This document shows, piece after piece, positions 1 through 8,899 of a stretch of DNA of 39,740 nt (position 1 is the stretch's first letter; every line of letters starts with the position of its first letter). A program made the translations under genes and the position numbers. Source of the stretch: an uncultured Ectothiorhodospiraceae bacterium (GTDB lineage Bacteria; Pseudomonadota; Gammaproteobacteria; S012-40). The stretch lies in NCBI GenBank assembly GCA_945787715.1, contig CALZJE010000027.1, positions 1-39,740 of the forward strand, read 5' to 3'. The notes below the pieces were generated by a model. The model made no database searches, was not told the DNA's origin, and was given only the letters and a program-made list of their open reading frames with translations.

Positions 1-113
1 AATTTAAGTAATCCTGCTATCCAATTGATATTTAAGCTATATTCGTGCCTGTCACACTAATTAGGCAGAAATGGTCTCGAATTATAATTAGCACTCACGA
101 AATTACAAGGGTA

Positions 114-818
114 TTAGCACCAACTGGCTTGATTGTCTGGTTTTTCGATTATTTCTTGAACATTTGCTGCAATAATGTTGTACGAAACATTCCCATAAAG
201 TTTTTGCCGCCCTTCATTTAGTAAATAAGAAGGGCTTCCTTCAATGTGATGTGCCTCTTTGATTTCAATATCGTTAAAAAGTGCCGCCATTGCATCACCT
301 TTTTTTAGATATTTTTCAATTTTGGTGCGCGGGATGTGTAGCTGTTCCAAGATTTCAAACTGAATCTGCTGGTCGGCTATGTTTTTAGCCTGTTCAAAAA
401 AGTGAATTCTTGCTTGCCATAAGTATTCTTCAAAAAGGTTTCTACCACCGAATGCATCAAGCGGTTCATCGGAAATGTGTTGTGCTTTTTGCAAAAGTTG
501 CACAGCTTTAAAAAATAGATGGCTATTTGCTGAAGACGCTGGAATGTTTTTAGTCCAAATATCAGGATGAATCTTCACATGCGGAAACTTCTCCCCGATA
601 GACTTGGTATGTTCTGAAAATCCTGAGAATCCTCCTTTTTCCTTCCAGCCTTCTCCGATTCTTTTGCTGGTGCATGAAAAAACTGGAATAAAGTGATATT
701 CAATTTCCAATTTGTTGTCCAGCTGTTTTTTAAGTTCATCTAGCCTAGCTTGGGCGGTATAAGCCCAAACGCATAAAATATCGGTAAAGTAGGCAAGTTT
801 AACTTTTTTTTGTTTCAT
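114..818 (-). CDS. DsbA-family (FrnE/HCCA isomerase-like) thioredoxin-fold protein
   Basis: A 234-residue protein with the outline of the FrnE / 2-hydroxychromene-2-carboxylate isomerase branch of the DsbA family. The first strand is followed by DILCVWAY near residues 13-20, where redox-active relatives carry CPWC. A cis-proline-type loop (EGSPSYLLN) lies near the C-terminus, with an alpha-helical insertion between. Only the first Cys of the usual CxxC is present (CVWA), so ordinary disulfide-oxidase chemistry is unlikely. A glutathione-dependent isomerase/transferase or a redox-dead role fits better. There is no signal peptide, so the protein is probably cytoplasmic. It stands alone on the minus strand upstream of the mpg gene. 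The family is clear; the substrate is unknown. Confidence 0.8.
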   Translation of the reverse strand: MKQKKVKLAYFTDILCVWAYTAQARLDELKKQLDNKLEIEYHFIPVFSCTSKRIGEGWKEKGGFSGFSEHTKSIGEKFPHVKIHPDIWTKNIPASSANSHLFFKAVQLLQKAQHISDEPLDAFGGRNLFEEYLWQARIHFFEQAKNIADQQIQFEILEQLHIPRTKIEKYLKKGDAMAALFNDIEIKEAHHIEGSPSYLLNEGRQKLYGNVSYNIIAANVQEIIEKPDNQASWC

Positions 819-875
819 AGTTTTTCTCGATGCAAATGAGTTGAGTGAATTTTGCTCGAAATGAGTTGTTCGATG

Positions 876-1466
876 TCAGCGTTTAGAGAGAAATGGATTG
901 CCTTTCATGGTAAAACGCCAATGTGCATTCCGGTCTTTTTCTTCGGCATAATTAATTCCTATACGTGGTGATGTTTCGGTTTGATAGTCGTTATGTTCGT
1001 CATTTGTTTCTATCCAGAGTTTCTTTCCCAAGCAGAGATCCCAAGCATTGAGGGTTTTATCAATATTATATGCCTGACAAAGTTTTGCAGGGCCATTGGT
1101 TAATGATTTTTCCTCAGTTATGTTCCGATGCCGCTTGAGAACATCAATATGATTTAAAGGCTGAATCGCTCGAAGGAGTACAGCTGCAGGATTACCTTCA
1201 GATTCTGTAACGATATTGAACATGTAATGCATGCCGTAAATAAAATAGATATAAGCATGGCCGGCTCTGCCAAACATGATTTCAGTTCTTTGAGTTTTTC
1301 CTTTCGAAGCATGGCAGGCAGTATCATTTTCTCCAATGTAGGCTTCAGTTTCGACAATTAATCCTATGAGTTGTTGTTGGCCGTGCTGTCTTATCAATTT
1401 TTTCCCGAGTAAAGATCTCGCTACTTCGAGCGTTGGTTGTTGGTAAAATTCGCGTTTGAGTATCAT
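876..1466 (-). CDS. mpg: DNA-3-methyladenine glycosylase (AAG/MPG family)
   Basis: A 196-residue protein of the alkyladenine DNA glycosylase (AAG/MPG) family. It excises 3-methyladenine, hypoxanthine and related alkylated bases in the first step of base-excision repair. Family blocks seen are ARSLLGKKL, IVETEAYIGENDTACHA (with the Glu that activates the attacking water), RAGHAYIYFIYGMHYMFNIV, AAVLLRAIQP and a NGPAKLCQA block. Length matches bacterial members. It is transcribed divergently from the DUF481 gene at 1602 and lies about 60 bases upstream of the DsbA-like gene on the same strand. It is a monofunctional glycosylase family, unrelated in fold to the MutM found further along. Confidence 0.93.
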   Translation of the reverse strand: MILKREFYQQPTLEVARSLLGKKLIRQHGQQQLIGLIVETEAYIGENDTACHASKGKTQRTEIMFGRAGHAYIYFIYGMHYMFNIVTESEGNPAAVLLRAIQPLNHIDVLKRHRNITEEKSLTNGPAKLCQAYNIDKTLNAWDLCLGKKLWIETNDEHNDYQTETSPRIGINYAEEKDRNAHWRFTMKGNPFLSKR

Positions 1467-1601
1467 TTAAGGTGGCAGTGTCGAAGTAGATAATTCATTA
1501 AATAGTAAGTAGTTAAATTATTCCAGCAAAATAAAAGTTGTTGAACTATACTCCAAATATGGTTACTTTCCGTTTTTCAAATAAAACATAGGATGAGGAT
1601 A

Positions 1602-2306
1602 ATGAATAAAAAACTAACCGCATTAATGTGTACCGCACTAATGAGTACAGTAGCTGTGGCTGAAGATAGTATTGAGAGTAGTGTTGAGCTGGGTTTAATA
1701 CAAACAACTGGTAATACTGAAACACAGTCAGTTAACGCAAAAGCAAATGTCATGATGACAAAGGGTAAATGGGGAGCTTCAGCTTCACTCGAAGCGCTAA
1801 ATGTTAGTGGTGATGAAGGCCGTTTATCTGAAAAATATTTAGGTTCAGGTCAGGTTGCATATTCTATTACCAGTCGGAGTTATGGTTTTTTAACTGCCAA
1901 AGGCGAGCATGATCCATTTAGTGGGTATAGTTACCAAGTGACTAGCGCATTGGGTTATGGTTATCGTGCAATCAAAAAAGATGACATGGTACTTGACCTT
2001 GAAGCTGGCCCTGGTTTTCGCCAATCGAAAGTCAGAAGCTCAGGTGACGAAGAAGACGAGGCACTATTGCATTTAAGGGGTTATTTTGCATTAGACTTGA
2101 GTAAAACATCTAAACTGACGGAAGACTTGGTGATTGATGCTGGCGAAGATAAAACAATCATCAGATCTGTAACTGCAATTACTGCTCAAATTGTTGGTAA
2201 TTTGGCGATGAAAGCATCATTTACGTTGAAGAATACCTCTGATGTTCCTCCAGGAGTAGAAGATACAGATACAGAAACTTCGCTTGCACTTGTTTACAGT
2301 TTCTAA
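1602..2306 (+). CDS. DUF481 (YdiY-like) outer-membrane beta-barrel protein
   Basis: A secreted protein of about 234 residues. It opens with a Sec signal peptide (MNKKLTALMCTALMSTVAVA, cleavage before EDS) and continues as alternating beta strands ending in the aromatic SLALVYSF, typical of an outer-membrane barrel terminus. The pattern VELGLIQTTGNTETQSVNAKA is the DUF481 opening, and EAGPGFRQSK is a mid-barrel block. DUF481 proteins are often described as salt-induced outer-membrane proteins, but their cargo is not known. I prefer the ATG at 1602 over an ATG three codons earlier, because AGGATGAGGATA gives it properly spaced Shine-Dalgarno sequence and the signal peptide then begins directly. 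Confidence 0.85.
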   Translation: MNKKLTALMCTALMSTVAVAEDSIESSVELGLIQTTGNTETQSVNAKANVMMTKGKWGASASLEALNVSGDEGRLSEKYLGSGQVAYSITSRSYGFLTAKGEHDPFSGYSYQVTSALGYGYRAIKKDDMVLDLEAGPGFRQSKVRSSGDEEDEALLHLRGYFALDLSKTSKLTEDLVIDAGEDKTIIRSVTAITAQIVGNLAMKASFTLKNTSDVPPGVEDTDTETSLALVYSF

Positions 2307-2403
2307 TATCAGGGTAAGCTCTTGAGTAAAGGGTAATTATATCTGGCGCGTATTTCGCTTTAGTTAGTTTATCCAACTCGTAATAAGCAGGTTTGTAACC
2401 CAT

Positions 2404-2829
2404 ATGGAAAAGCAGGATTTTAGCCACGAAGTTGAGTATCATCGCTCAACAATGGCAAGAATTACTTTGGTTTTCCTGGGTACTGCTTTTGTTGTAATTG
2501 GCGTAGTCGGTGTATTTCTTCCTATTTTACCAACTACGCCTTTTATGCTTTTAGCGGCTTGGTGTTATGCTAAAAGTTCTGCTCGCTTTTATAACTGGAT
2601 AATGAACAATCGTATATTTGGTCCAATTATTCGGGAGTGGAGGCAGTATCGTAGTATTCCTAAACGCGCGAAATGGACAGCTTTAATCTTACTCTTTTCC
2701 ACTTTTGGTGTTTCTATCTTTTTCTTTGTCCCCTATTTGTCTGTACAAATAATGCTTGGAATTTTATGTATATCAATGGCGATATTTATGTGGAGTATTC
2801 CAGTTAGAGAGCCTAATACAGATATATAA
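2404..2829 (+). CDS. DUF454 (YbaN-family) inner-membrane protein
   Basis: A 141-residue membrane protein of the YbaN/DUF454 family. The signature LPILPTTPFMLLAAWCYAKSS follows the first hydrophobic segment (about residues 20-45), then the block RFYNWIMNNRIFGPIIREW. Two further hydrophobic helices lie near the C-terminus (about residues 92-130). No biochemical function is established for the family. A start at the ATG at 2452 is also possible and would match the shorter N-terminus of YbaN, but it lacks an obvious ribosome binding site. The gene converges with mutM. Confidence 0.85.
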   Translation: MEKQDFSHEVEYHRSTMARITLVFLGTAFVVIGVVGVFLPILPTTPFMLLAAWCYAKSSARFYNWIMNNRIFGPIIREWRQYRSIPKRAKWTALILLFSTFGVSIFFFVPYLSVQIMLGILCISMAIFMWSIPVREPNTDI

Positions 2830-2882
2830 CGTTACTCAGTGCGGTGTTCTACTATTTCGCCATACCGAACTGCTAGAGTGAA

Positions 2883-3698
2883 TTATTTTTGGCAGTGAGT
2901 GCAATAATAGGTCGCTCGTTGATTGATAACTCGATGTTTAATTGGGTGTTGGCAAATGGTGCACGGCAAATCTTTTCTACCATAGACTTGTAATTTTTGA
3001 GCGAAGTAACCCGGTTTTCCTTCTGGGGTATTAAAATCCTTCAATGTGGTCCCGCCCTTTTCAATAGCCTGCTGAAGAATACTTTTAATTGATTTAACGA
3101 GAGTGTTAAATCGATTTAGAGATATTTTTTTTGCGGCTTGAGTTGGATGAATCCCTGCAAGAAATAGTGATTCGCTCGCATAAATATTTCCCACGCCTAC
3201 GACAATGTGGCCATCCATTATGAAAGATTTTATGGAAATGGATTTCTTGCGGGACAATTTATGTAGATATTCCCCTGTAAAATTTTCATCAAATGGCTCT
3301 GGTCCAAGAGATTTAAGAAGCTTGTGCTCTTGCCAATCATCGGAAGTCCAAAGTACCGCGCCAAAACGCCTTGGATCGCGTAAACGCAGTGATTTTCCAT
3401 TGCAAAAAACCAGCTCAAAATGATCATGTTTTTGTAGTGGTGTTTTCTGCTCAACAATATGCATGCTGCCAGACATTCCTAAATGCATTATTAATGTGCC
3501 ATTCTTGAAATGAAGTAGTAGATATTTTGCTCGCCGCGCTGTGTTTAATACGACTTTGTTCTTTAATTCGTTGGCGATAAGTTGATCGATGGGCCAACGT
3601 AAACTGGCGTTATATATATTTATTGTCTTTATTTTTTGTTTGTCGACGAATGGGGTAATGCCGCGTAGAGTGGTTTCAACTTCAGGTAATTCAGGCAT
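2883..3698 (-). CDS. mutM: Formamidopyrimidine-DNA glycosylase MutM
   Basis: A 271-residue bifunctional glycosylase/AP lyase that removes 8-oxoguanine and formamidopyrimidines. The N-terminus MPELPEVETTLRGI has the catalytic Pro2 and Glu3. DPRRFGAV is the void-filling loop. A helix-two-turn-helix region (DGHIVVGVGNIYASESLF) precedes the C-terminal zinc finger, whose ligands are CTIC and CTHC, with the conserved QRATYYC block. Length is normal. It is the last gene of a five-gene minus-strand operon, 5 bases after the DUF4340 gene. It probably shares that operon's promoter, an unusual partnership for a DNA-repair enzyme. Confidence 0.97.
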   Translation of the reverse strand: MPELPEVETTLRGITPFVDKQKIKTINIYNASLRWPIDQLIANELKNKVVLNTARRAKYLLLHFKNGTLIMHLGMSGSMHIVEQKTPLQKHDHFELVFCNGKSLRLRDPRRFGAVLWTSDDWQEHKLLKSLGPEPFDENFTGEYLHKLSRKKSISIKSFIMDGHIVVGVGNIYASESLFLAGIHPTQAAKKISLNRFNTLVKSIKSILQQAIEKGGTTLKDFNTPEGKPGYFAQKLQVYGRKDLPCTICQHPIKHRVINQRATYYCTHCQK

Positions 3699-3703
3699 AT
3701 TGT

Positions 3704-4522
3704 TTAGTTATGCCTTGGTGGGGTAAACGTTAATAAGCTGGCCATGAATTGTTTGGGTATTACGTAAATAATGCCGAGGTCTTTACGAGCGAGTTTTAAT
3801 GTGTTTTTCGAAGGGATAATACTAAATTCTAATATATCACCAAGATTAATTTGTACTAATGCAATAGCAATTGCTTGCTGTCCTTCATAAATCTCGATAT
3901 TTTCTGCGTCCACATTTTGCCAATTTTGGTAGAGATTCTTACTTTTCATGGTAGGTAATTGTATCGGAGGCTTCCGCTTCCATAATATTTTTAAATTTGT
4001 CACCGTATCGCCAGATTGGACTAGAGATTTGCTGACATAATCAGTTATAGGTTTAAGTATTTTACGATAGTGATTATCGTCGATTATGTACACTTTATTG
4101 TTGGTGAATCCATAATGGCGATTTGCAAATGGTTCACTATTGCCGAGTTTTATGATGGTATTATTGAATGTAATAGAAAAATTACTTTCTGATAGACCAT
4201 ATTTATCTAATTCTTCATCTGAGTCTCTTTCGATTGATAGTGCAGTTTGCTGTGAGAGCGTAAGCAATTGTGATACTAATTTTTTATTTGCGTTAATATT
4301 TATGTTGTTTACGAGCACAAACCAATCATCATTGTGCTTAGATAAATCTATTACTTGATCGGGCTTGTTGATGATTATGGAGTGTATAGAGCTAACATCA
4401 AGCGCAGTGAGTACTTCTGTTTGGTGTGAAGGTACGAACTTTGGTTTTAAAAGCGCAATAGATGCTAGGCCGACAATTATAATTAATATGGTGATATTGA
4501 TAAATTTACTGCTGGATATCAT
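3704..4522 (-). CDS. DUF4340 membrane-anchored protein of a Gld-type ABC operon
   Basis: A 272-residue protein with one N-terminal membrane helix (about residues 7-25) and a large extracytoplasmic part. The region VIDLSKHNDDWFVLVN resembles the DUF4340 repeat unit, and DEELDKYGLSESNFSITF matches the family's 'YGL' segment. DUF4340 proteins regularly follow GldG-like proteins in ABC operons, and it does here, 4 bases downstream of that gene. The function is not established. By location it is probably an accessory to the ABC complex on the periplasmic face. Confidence 0.75.
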   Translation of the reverse strand: MISSSKFINITILIIIVGLASIALLKPKFVPSHQTEVLTALDVSSIHSIIINKPDQVIDLSKHNDDWFVLVNNININANKKLVSQLLTLSQQTALSIERDSDEELDKYGLSESNFSITFNNTIIKLGNSEPFANRHYGFTNNKVYIIDDNHYRKILKPITDYVSKSLVQSGDTVTNLKILWKRKPPIQLPTMKSKNLYQNWQNVDAENIEIYEGQQAIAIALVQINLGDILEFSIIPSKNTLKLARKDLGIIYVIPKQFMASLLTFTPPRHN

Positions 4523-4526
4523 TTAA

Positions 4527-5945
4527 TCACTTTTTCCTACGGCGATACCAAATAATGATGCCGGTTAACAGTAACAGCAAAGGGATGACTAATAAGAAAC
4601 TAAAGCCGATAATTATTTGGTTAGTCTTTGTTAATTCAAAATTTAAGTCGCTATTTGTTTTATTGGGAATATTGATGAATGTTTCATCTTTAATGAGCCA
4701 GTTAATAACATTCATGGCAAAATCAAGATTTCCAGCCTGACCAATATACGCATCTGAGGCAAAGTCATTATCACCAATGATTACAACTCTTTGTTGCTCC
4801 TGACGCGGTTCAATGTCATTTATGTCTGTTTCAAAATCTGCATCAAAGTCGAGATTCTCTTCAGCTTCTTCAAAACTGGGTGTGCGTGTCAGGCTAAGCC
4901 CAATAACCAAAGGTCCTGGAATGTCTTGACCTGCTTCAAGAGCAACATCAGGTGTGTATTCTTCAGTTTCAGACCAAGTGCGTGGCAAAGTTTCCAGTAT
5001 ATCTATGGCATCCCACTCTTCTGTTCCGTAGAACTCTAAAGCTTTGGCGGTAGGGAATATAGTCATGCTATTAAAGTTGTTTGTGATTGGGCTGTTTGGA
5101 TATTCGGGGATTAGCGTAAAGCGGTTGTCGTCAATGCCAAGTAGCTGAGTGTTAGGATCAACAACCATGCCTTGTAATAGTTCAATACCCAATGCTTCAG
5201 CCAAAGGTTCAAGACCTATGATTTCTTTAGGTTCCAATAACCATAATAAATTCCCCCCTCTTTCAATATAATTGAGCAGAATATTAATTTCACCGGGGAG
5301 ATAATCCTTTTGTGGGTCTGCAATAACAAGAACAGAAGTATTACTCGGTATATTTGGGTTGCTAGCCAAGTTGTAGCCACGAACATGTAATCCCTTAGTT
5401 TTCATGATTTTTGTCCAGCTGGAAAAGTCGTAATTTGAGTCTCCGTATGGACTTCGCTCATCATGGCCTTCGAGAAATAACACCCACTGTTCATTGGTTC
5501 GGGATAATTTATATAATGCGTTTGTTAAACTGAGCTCGGTGCTCGCCACGACTAATTCACTGCGATCTCCTACTTTTAAAAGTAGTTCACCTTCATTTCG
5601 GATTCCTAATTCTCTTACGAGGTCAGTCTCTTTGATTGGGTCGATAATCTTCAGAGAAATGTTAGTTTTATAGCGCTGATAGTTTTTAACAAGGTGCTTG
5701 GTTTCACTGATCAGAGCTTTGCTGTTTTTACTGATAAAAGCACTGATTTCTATGGGTTCTGGAATCTTTTGTAAAAGCGCAATGGTTGCATCACTAGGAG
5801 TATTGCGCTTATTATTTGTCCAATCAGCTTCGAATTCATGCTGTAAACTTAGCCATGCTAACGTGCTGATGAGAACAAGGAAAATTAACAGAAATAGTGT
5901 GTTCTGAAAGCGTATTTGTCGTTTTACTTTTGGGCTGATATGCAT
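4527..5945 (-). CDS. GldG-like ABC-system extracytoplasmic component
   Basis: A 472-residue protein with one N-terminal helix (about residues 13-31), a large extracytoplasmic domain and a C-terminal helix (about residues 446-468) followed by RRRKK, so both ends are anchored in the membrane. It contains the block VLFLEGHDERSPYGDSNYDFS and LVIADPQKDYLPGEINILLNYIERGGNLLWLLEP, typical of the GldG/ABC_transp_aux family. Near its end comes VVIIGDNDFASDAYIGQAGNLDFAMNVINWL. In Bacteroidetes GldFG with GldA serve gliding; in Proteobacteria homologues the role is unknown. It sits between the permease (5 bases upstream) and DUF4340. Confidence 0.85.
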   Translation of the reverse strand: MHISPKVKRQIRFQNTLFLLIFLVLISTLAWLSLQHEFEADWTNNKRNTPSDATIALLQKIPEPIEISAFISKNSKALISETKHLVKNYQRYKTNISLKIIDPIKETDLVRELGIRNEGELLLKVGDRSELVVASTELSLTNALYKLSRTNEQWVLFLEGHDERSPYGDSNYDFSSWTKIMKTKGLHVRGYNLASNPNIPSNTSVLVIADPQKDYLPGEINILLNYIERGGNLLWLLEPKEIIGLEPLAEALGIELLQGMVVDPNTQLLGIDDNRFTLIPEYPNSPITNNFNSMTIFPTAKALEFYGTEEWDAIDILETLPRTWSETEEYTPDVALEAGQDIPGPLVIGLSLTRTPSFEEAEENLDFDADFETDINDIEPRQEQQRVVIIGDNDFASDAYIGQAGNLDFAMNVINWLIKDETFINIPNKTNSDLNFELTKTNQIIIGFSFLLVIPLLLLLTGIIIWYRRRKK

Positions 5946-5950
5946 GATTG

Positions 5951-6700
5951 CTAATGTTGGAGTCTATCTGCGTTAAGTCTGCGTATACTTAATGTAAGAA
6001 AAGTAGTGATGAAAAGTAGATAATAAATAATATCGCTAGATTTAAATATACCCTCAAGAAGTGGCCGATAATGATTGAGTAAGGATAAGTAACTTATCAC
6101 TGAACCAGCTTCGGTAAAGTCAGCAGACCAATCGACTATCCATAATAATAACAGTAATCCAAATGTGCTAATTGCCGCAATCGTAGGTTGATTCGTTATC
6201 GTAGACATAAACAAGCCAGCCGAAGCAAAGCTGGCTAGTAGCAATAACAGCGCAAGAAATGAAGAGGCAGCCATGCCGTAATCGAGAGTACCGCCTGCTA
6301 ATAGCGAGAGTGGCATTAATGCCATAAGGAGTAATATTATCAAAATAAAGATCATGATCCCGATAAATTTCCCCAGTACTATTTCAGTAATTGAGACTGG
6401 TGCGCTGAGTAATAAAGTAAGCGTTTGTGTTCTTTTTTCTTCACTGATCAGTCGCATAGTAATTAGAGGAATGACTAACAATAAAATCATTGCAGCATTG
6501 GCAAAGATTGGCGTTACAACAATTTCTGTTATTCCTGGGGCTTCATTCATTGCCAAAAGTTGGCTTTGAATTTGTAGAAAAAGATCTAGCTGCCCAAGAA
6601 AAAGATAGCCCATGATGAATTGCACAACGGCTAAAATTGACCAGGCAAGAGGTGATAAAAACAGGCTTCTTACTTCGCGGGAGGCGATTGTTATAATCAT
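5951..6700 (-). CDS. ABC-2 type transporter permease (GldF-like)
   Basis: A 249-residue integral membrane protein with about six hydrophobic helices. The N-terminus MIITIASREVRSLFLSPLAW is the usual ABC-2 permease start. The segment LITMRLISEEKRTQTLTLLLSAPVSITEIVLGKF is the cytoplasmic coupling region of the GldF/ABC2_membrane family. It overlaps the ATPase gene by 4 bases (stop-start ATGA type), so the two are translationally coupled. Together with the ATPase and GldG-like protein it would form one membrane complex. Its substrate is unknown. Confidence 0.88.
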   Translation of the reverse strand: MIITIASREVRSLFLSPLAWSILAVVQFIMGYLFLGQLDLFLQIQSQLLAMNEAPGITEIVVTPIFANAAMILLLVIPLITMRLISEEKRTQTLTLLLSAPVSITEIVLGKFIGIMIFILIILLLMALMPLSLLAGGTLDYGMAASSFLALLLLLASFASAGLFMSTITNQPTIAAISTFGLLLLLWIVDWSADFTEAGSVISYLSLLNHYRPLLEGIFKSSDIIYYLLFITTFLTLSIRRLNADRLQH

Positions 6701-7680
6701 GAATATACTGCCTCCACCATCACATCGTCATTATTAATAGAGCTATGCTCTTCGGTGGTGGTGATATCCACAAATACTTCTTCCAATGAAAGTTGCTCTG
6801 GTCTGATTTCGATAAGTCGCCATCCTTGTTCTACAGATTTTAAGACGATTTGCTCTGATGGATCGATATCGGGATTGTGGTGAATCCTGAAATAACCTTC
6901 TTTAGTTGTTGAAACACTATCGACACCGGCAAATTTGTGTAACTCTTCAGCGTTTGGTGCTTGATGAAAACCAACAAACAAGCTGGAGGACTGCATACGT
7001 TTTTGTAAGTCTTCAGTAGTTTCAGTTAATACGATGCTACCTTTGTTTATGATCAACACTTTATCGCAGGTGGTGGTGACTTCGGGTAAAATGTGAGTGG
7101 ATAAAATGACACTGTGGTCTTCCCCTAGCTCTCTAATAAGAGATCGAATTTCTCGGATCTGAATTGGATCAAGCCCCACCGTTGGTTCATCGAGTATTAC
7201 TACAGGTGGTGAATGGATTATCGCTTGTGCTATCCCAACACGCTGCTGAAAACCTTTCGACAAATTACCAATCAGGCGCTTTCCTACTTCATTTAAACTG
7301 CAGCGTTGTTTCGCAATGTTGATCGCTTCTTGTCGTTCACTGTGTTTTATGTGGTGAAGTTTTGCGCAAAAGCGTAAATATTCATCAACAGTAAATTCTT
7401 TATAGATAGGAGGATGCTCGGGCAAGTAACCCAAATGTTGTTTCGCTTTTTTAGGGCGATCGAGGATGTCTATACTGTTTATAGAAATCTGTCCAAAGCT
7501 TGGTGCGAGATTGCCAGTAATCATTTGGATAGTCGTGGATTTACCGGCACCATTGGGTCCAAGTAAACCGAGGACTTCACCACGGTGAATATTAAAGCTC
7601 AGGTTGTTTACGGCGCATAGGTCGCCGTAAAAACGTGATACACCTTTTACGCTAACCAATATTTCATCTGTTACAGACAT
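6697..7680 (-). CDS. ABC transporter ATP-binding protein (GldA-like)
   Basis: A 327-residue ATPase. It has Walker A GPNGAGKST, Q-loop YLPEHPPIY, signature LSKGFQQRVG, Walker B VVILDEPT followed by the D-loop VGLDP, and the switch His in STHILPEV. About 100 residues after the core form the C-terminal accessory domain typical of ABC-2 exporter ATPases (DrrA/CcmA/GldA class). It is the first gene of the minus-strand operon that continues through permease, GldG-like, DUF4340 and mutM, and is divergent from the globin-sensor gene across a 196-base spacer. I could not identify a clear promoter in that spacer. Confidence 0.93.
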   Translation of the reverse strand: MSVTDEILVSVKGVSRFYGDLCAVNNLSFNIHRGEVLGLLGPNGAGKSTTIQMITGNLAPSFGQISINSIDILDRPKKAKQHLGYLPEHPPIYKEFTVDEYLRFCAKLHHIKHSERQEAINIAKQRCSLNEVGKRLIGNLSKGFQQRVGIAQAIIHSPPVVILDEPTVGLDPIQIREIRSLIRELGEDHSVILSTHILPEVTTTCDKVLIINKGSIVLTETTEDLQKRMQSSSLFVGFHQAPNAEELHKFAGVDSVSTTKEGYFRIHHNPDIDPSEQIVLKSVEQGWRLIEIRPEQLSLEEVFVDITTTEEHSSINNDDVMVEAVYS

Positions 7681-7876
7681 ATTTTCAGAACGGTTCCTGA
7701 TTTTAGATCCAATGTTATCGGCGTAATGAATTCATACATTTGTTTTAGTGTATGGCAATGTACTAGGAATGCAATAAATTCCTGTTAATCTCATTTTATT
7801 TAAAAAATATTTTTTGCATAACTTGTGCATGGCCAGAATAGGCCCGTAATTTTGAGTTAATTTATTCCCTATTATT

Positions 7877-8899
7877 ATGATGCTTACATTTTGCACAAAA
7901 TATTCGTTTGATGAAAAGAAGCGCCAATCGCGTTTGGCTTCTATTGGCTTAGGTGAGGATGAATATAAACTCGCTGAGCAATTACAGCGAAATGTGATAA
8001 AGCCTAATCTTGATGAGATTGTAATCCAATTGTTTCGCATGATTCAGTTGGATGATGAGGCTGGAAAAATGTTTGTTCAGGGTTTTCGATCAGATAAATT
8101 AACACGTTTTCTTTACCGTTATTTAACGACTTTAGGTAAGAACTTTTCAGACGGCGCTTATTTTGAGCAAAGATTAAGAGTAGGTATTGCCCACATAAAC
8201 GCTGGTGTAAGTTTTATCGCATTTCAACTGGCTTTCCGTATTTTACAACAAATATTATTAGATCATGTACCGGAGAATATAAAGAATAGAGGATTTTTAT
8301 CAACATTCATTTTAAAAATTACATCGCTTGATTTAGTGATTGCGACTGAGGCTTTTGAGCATTATCGACTTGCTCAAAACCCGGAAGCGGCGATTCCCTC
8401 CCGCGGTAGTGTCCAACAACTGTTAAGTTCAGAGCAATTAAATGCCTTACTGGCGGCAAATTGGCGCGAAGCAAGTGGAAATTGTGAAACTTATGTAGGT
8501 TTAGCGGCTATTGATGATGATCAGCGAGTAGAGCAGTGTTATGGTCAGCAGACTGCGCGAGATGCACGCAATGGTGTTGTTCAGCGAATGTTAACTTCCT
8601 TACGGCCTGGTGATGGGCTTGGACAATTTGACGATGAGCATTTTTTAATAGTTTTAAGTAATACGACATATGAAAACGCCTATGATATTTGTCGCCGTGT
8701 GATGGATAAAGTTGCATTACATCCTTTCTCTGCTGATAAAATGACGATTCCTGTTACAATTAGCATTATCTTGACGTCTTACTCGCACCCGGAAATTCAT
8801 GACGAGGTGCTGCCAAGACTAATGCAAGCACTGACAAAGATACAGGAACAAGGCATTAATCAGTTGGAGTTAGTTACAGATGCAGATACTGGGGGTTGA
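7877..8899 (+). CDS. Globin-coupled sensor with degenerate GGDEF domain
   Basis: A 340-residue protein with two domains. Residues about 20-165 are a protoglobin/globin-coupled-sensor haem domain. His106 in RVGIAHINAGVSF fits the proximal haem ligand of this family. Residues about 180-335 have the shape of a diguanylate cyclase domain, but where GGDEF should stand the sequence reads DDEHF (252-256), within LGQFDDEHFLIVLSNT. Cyclase activity is therefore unlikely, and the domain may act as a binding or signalling module. No good ribosome binding site precedes the ATG pair at 7877/7880, but an in-frame stop lies just upstream. The gene overlaps hyuA by 20 bases, implying co-expression. Confidence 0.82.
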   Translation: MMLTFCTKYSFDEKKRQSRLASIGLGEDEYKLAEQLQRNVIKPNLDEIVIQLFRMIQLDDEAGKMFVQGFRSDKLTRFLYRYLTTLGKNFSDGAYFEQRLRVGIAHINAGVSFIAFQLAFRILQQILLDHVPENIKNRGFLSTFILKITSLDLVIATEAFEHYRLAQNPEAAIPSRGSVQQLLSSEQLNALLAANWREASGNCETYVGLAAIDDDQRVEQCYGQQTARDARNGVVQRMLTSLRPGDGLGQFDDEHFLIVLSNTTYENAYDICRRVMDKVALHPFSADKMTIPVTISIILTSYSHPEIHDEVLPRLMQALTKIQEQGINQLELVTDADTGG

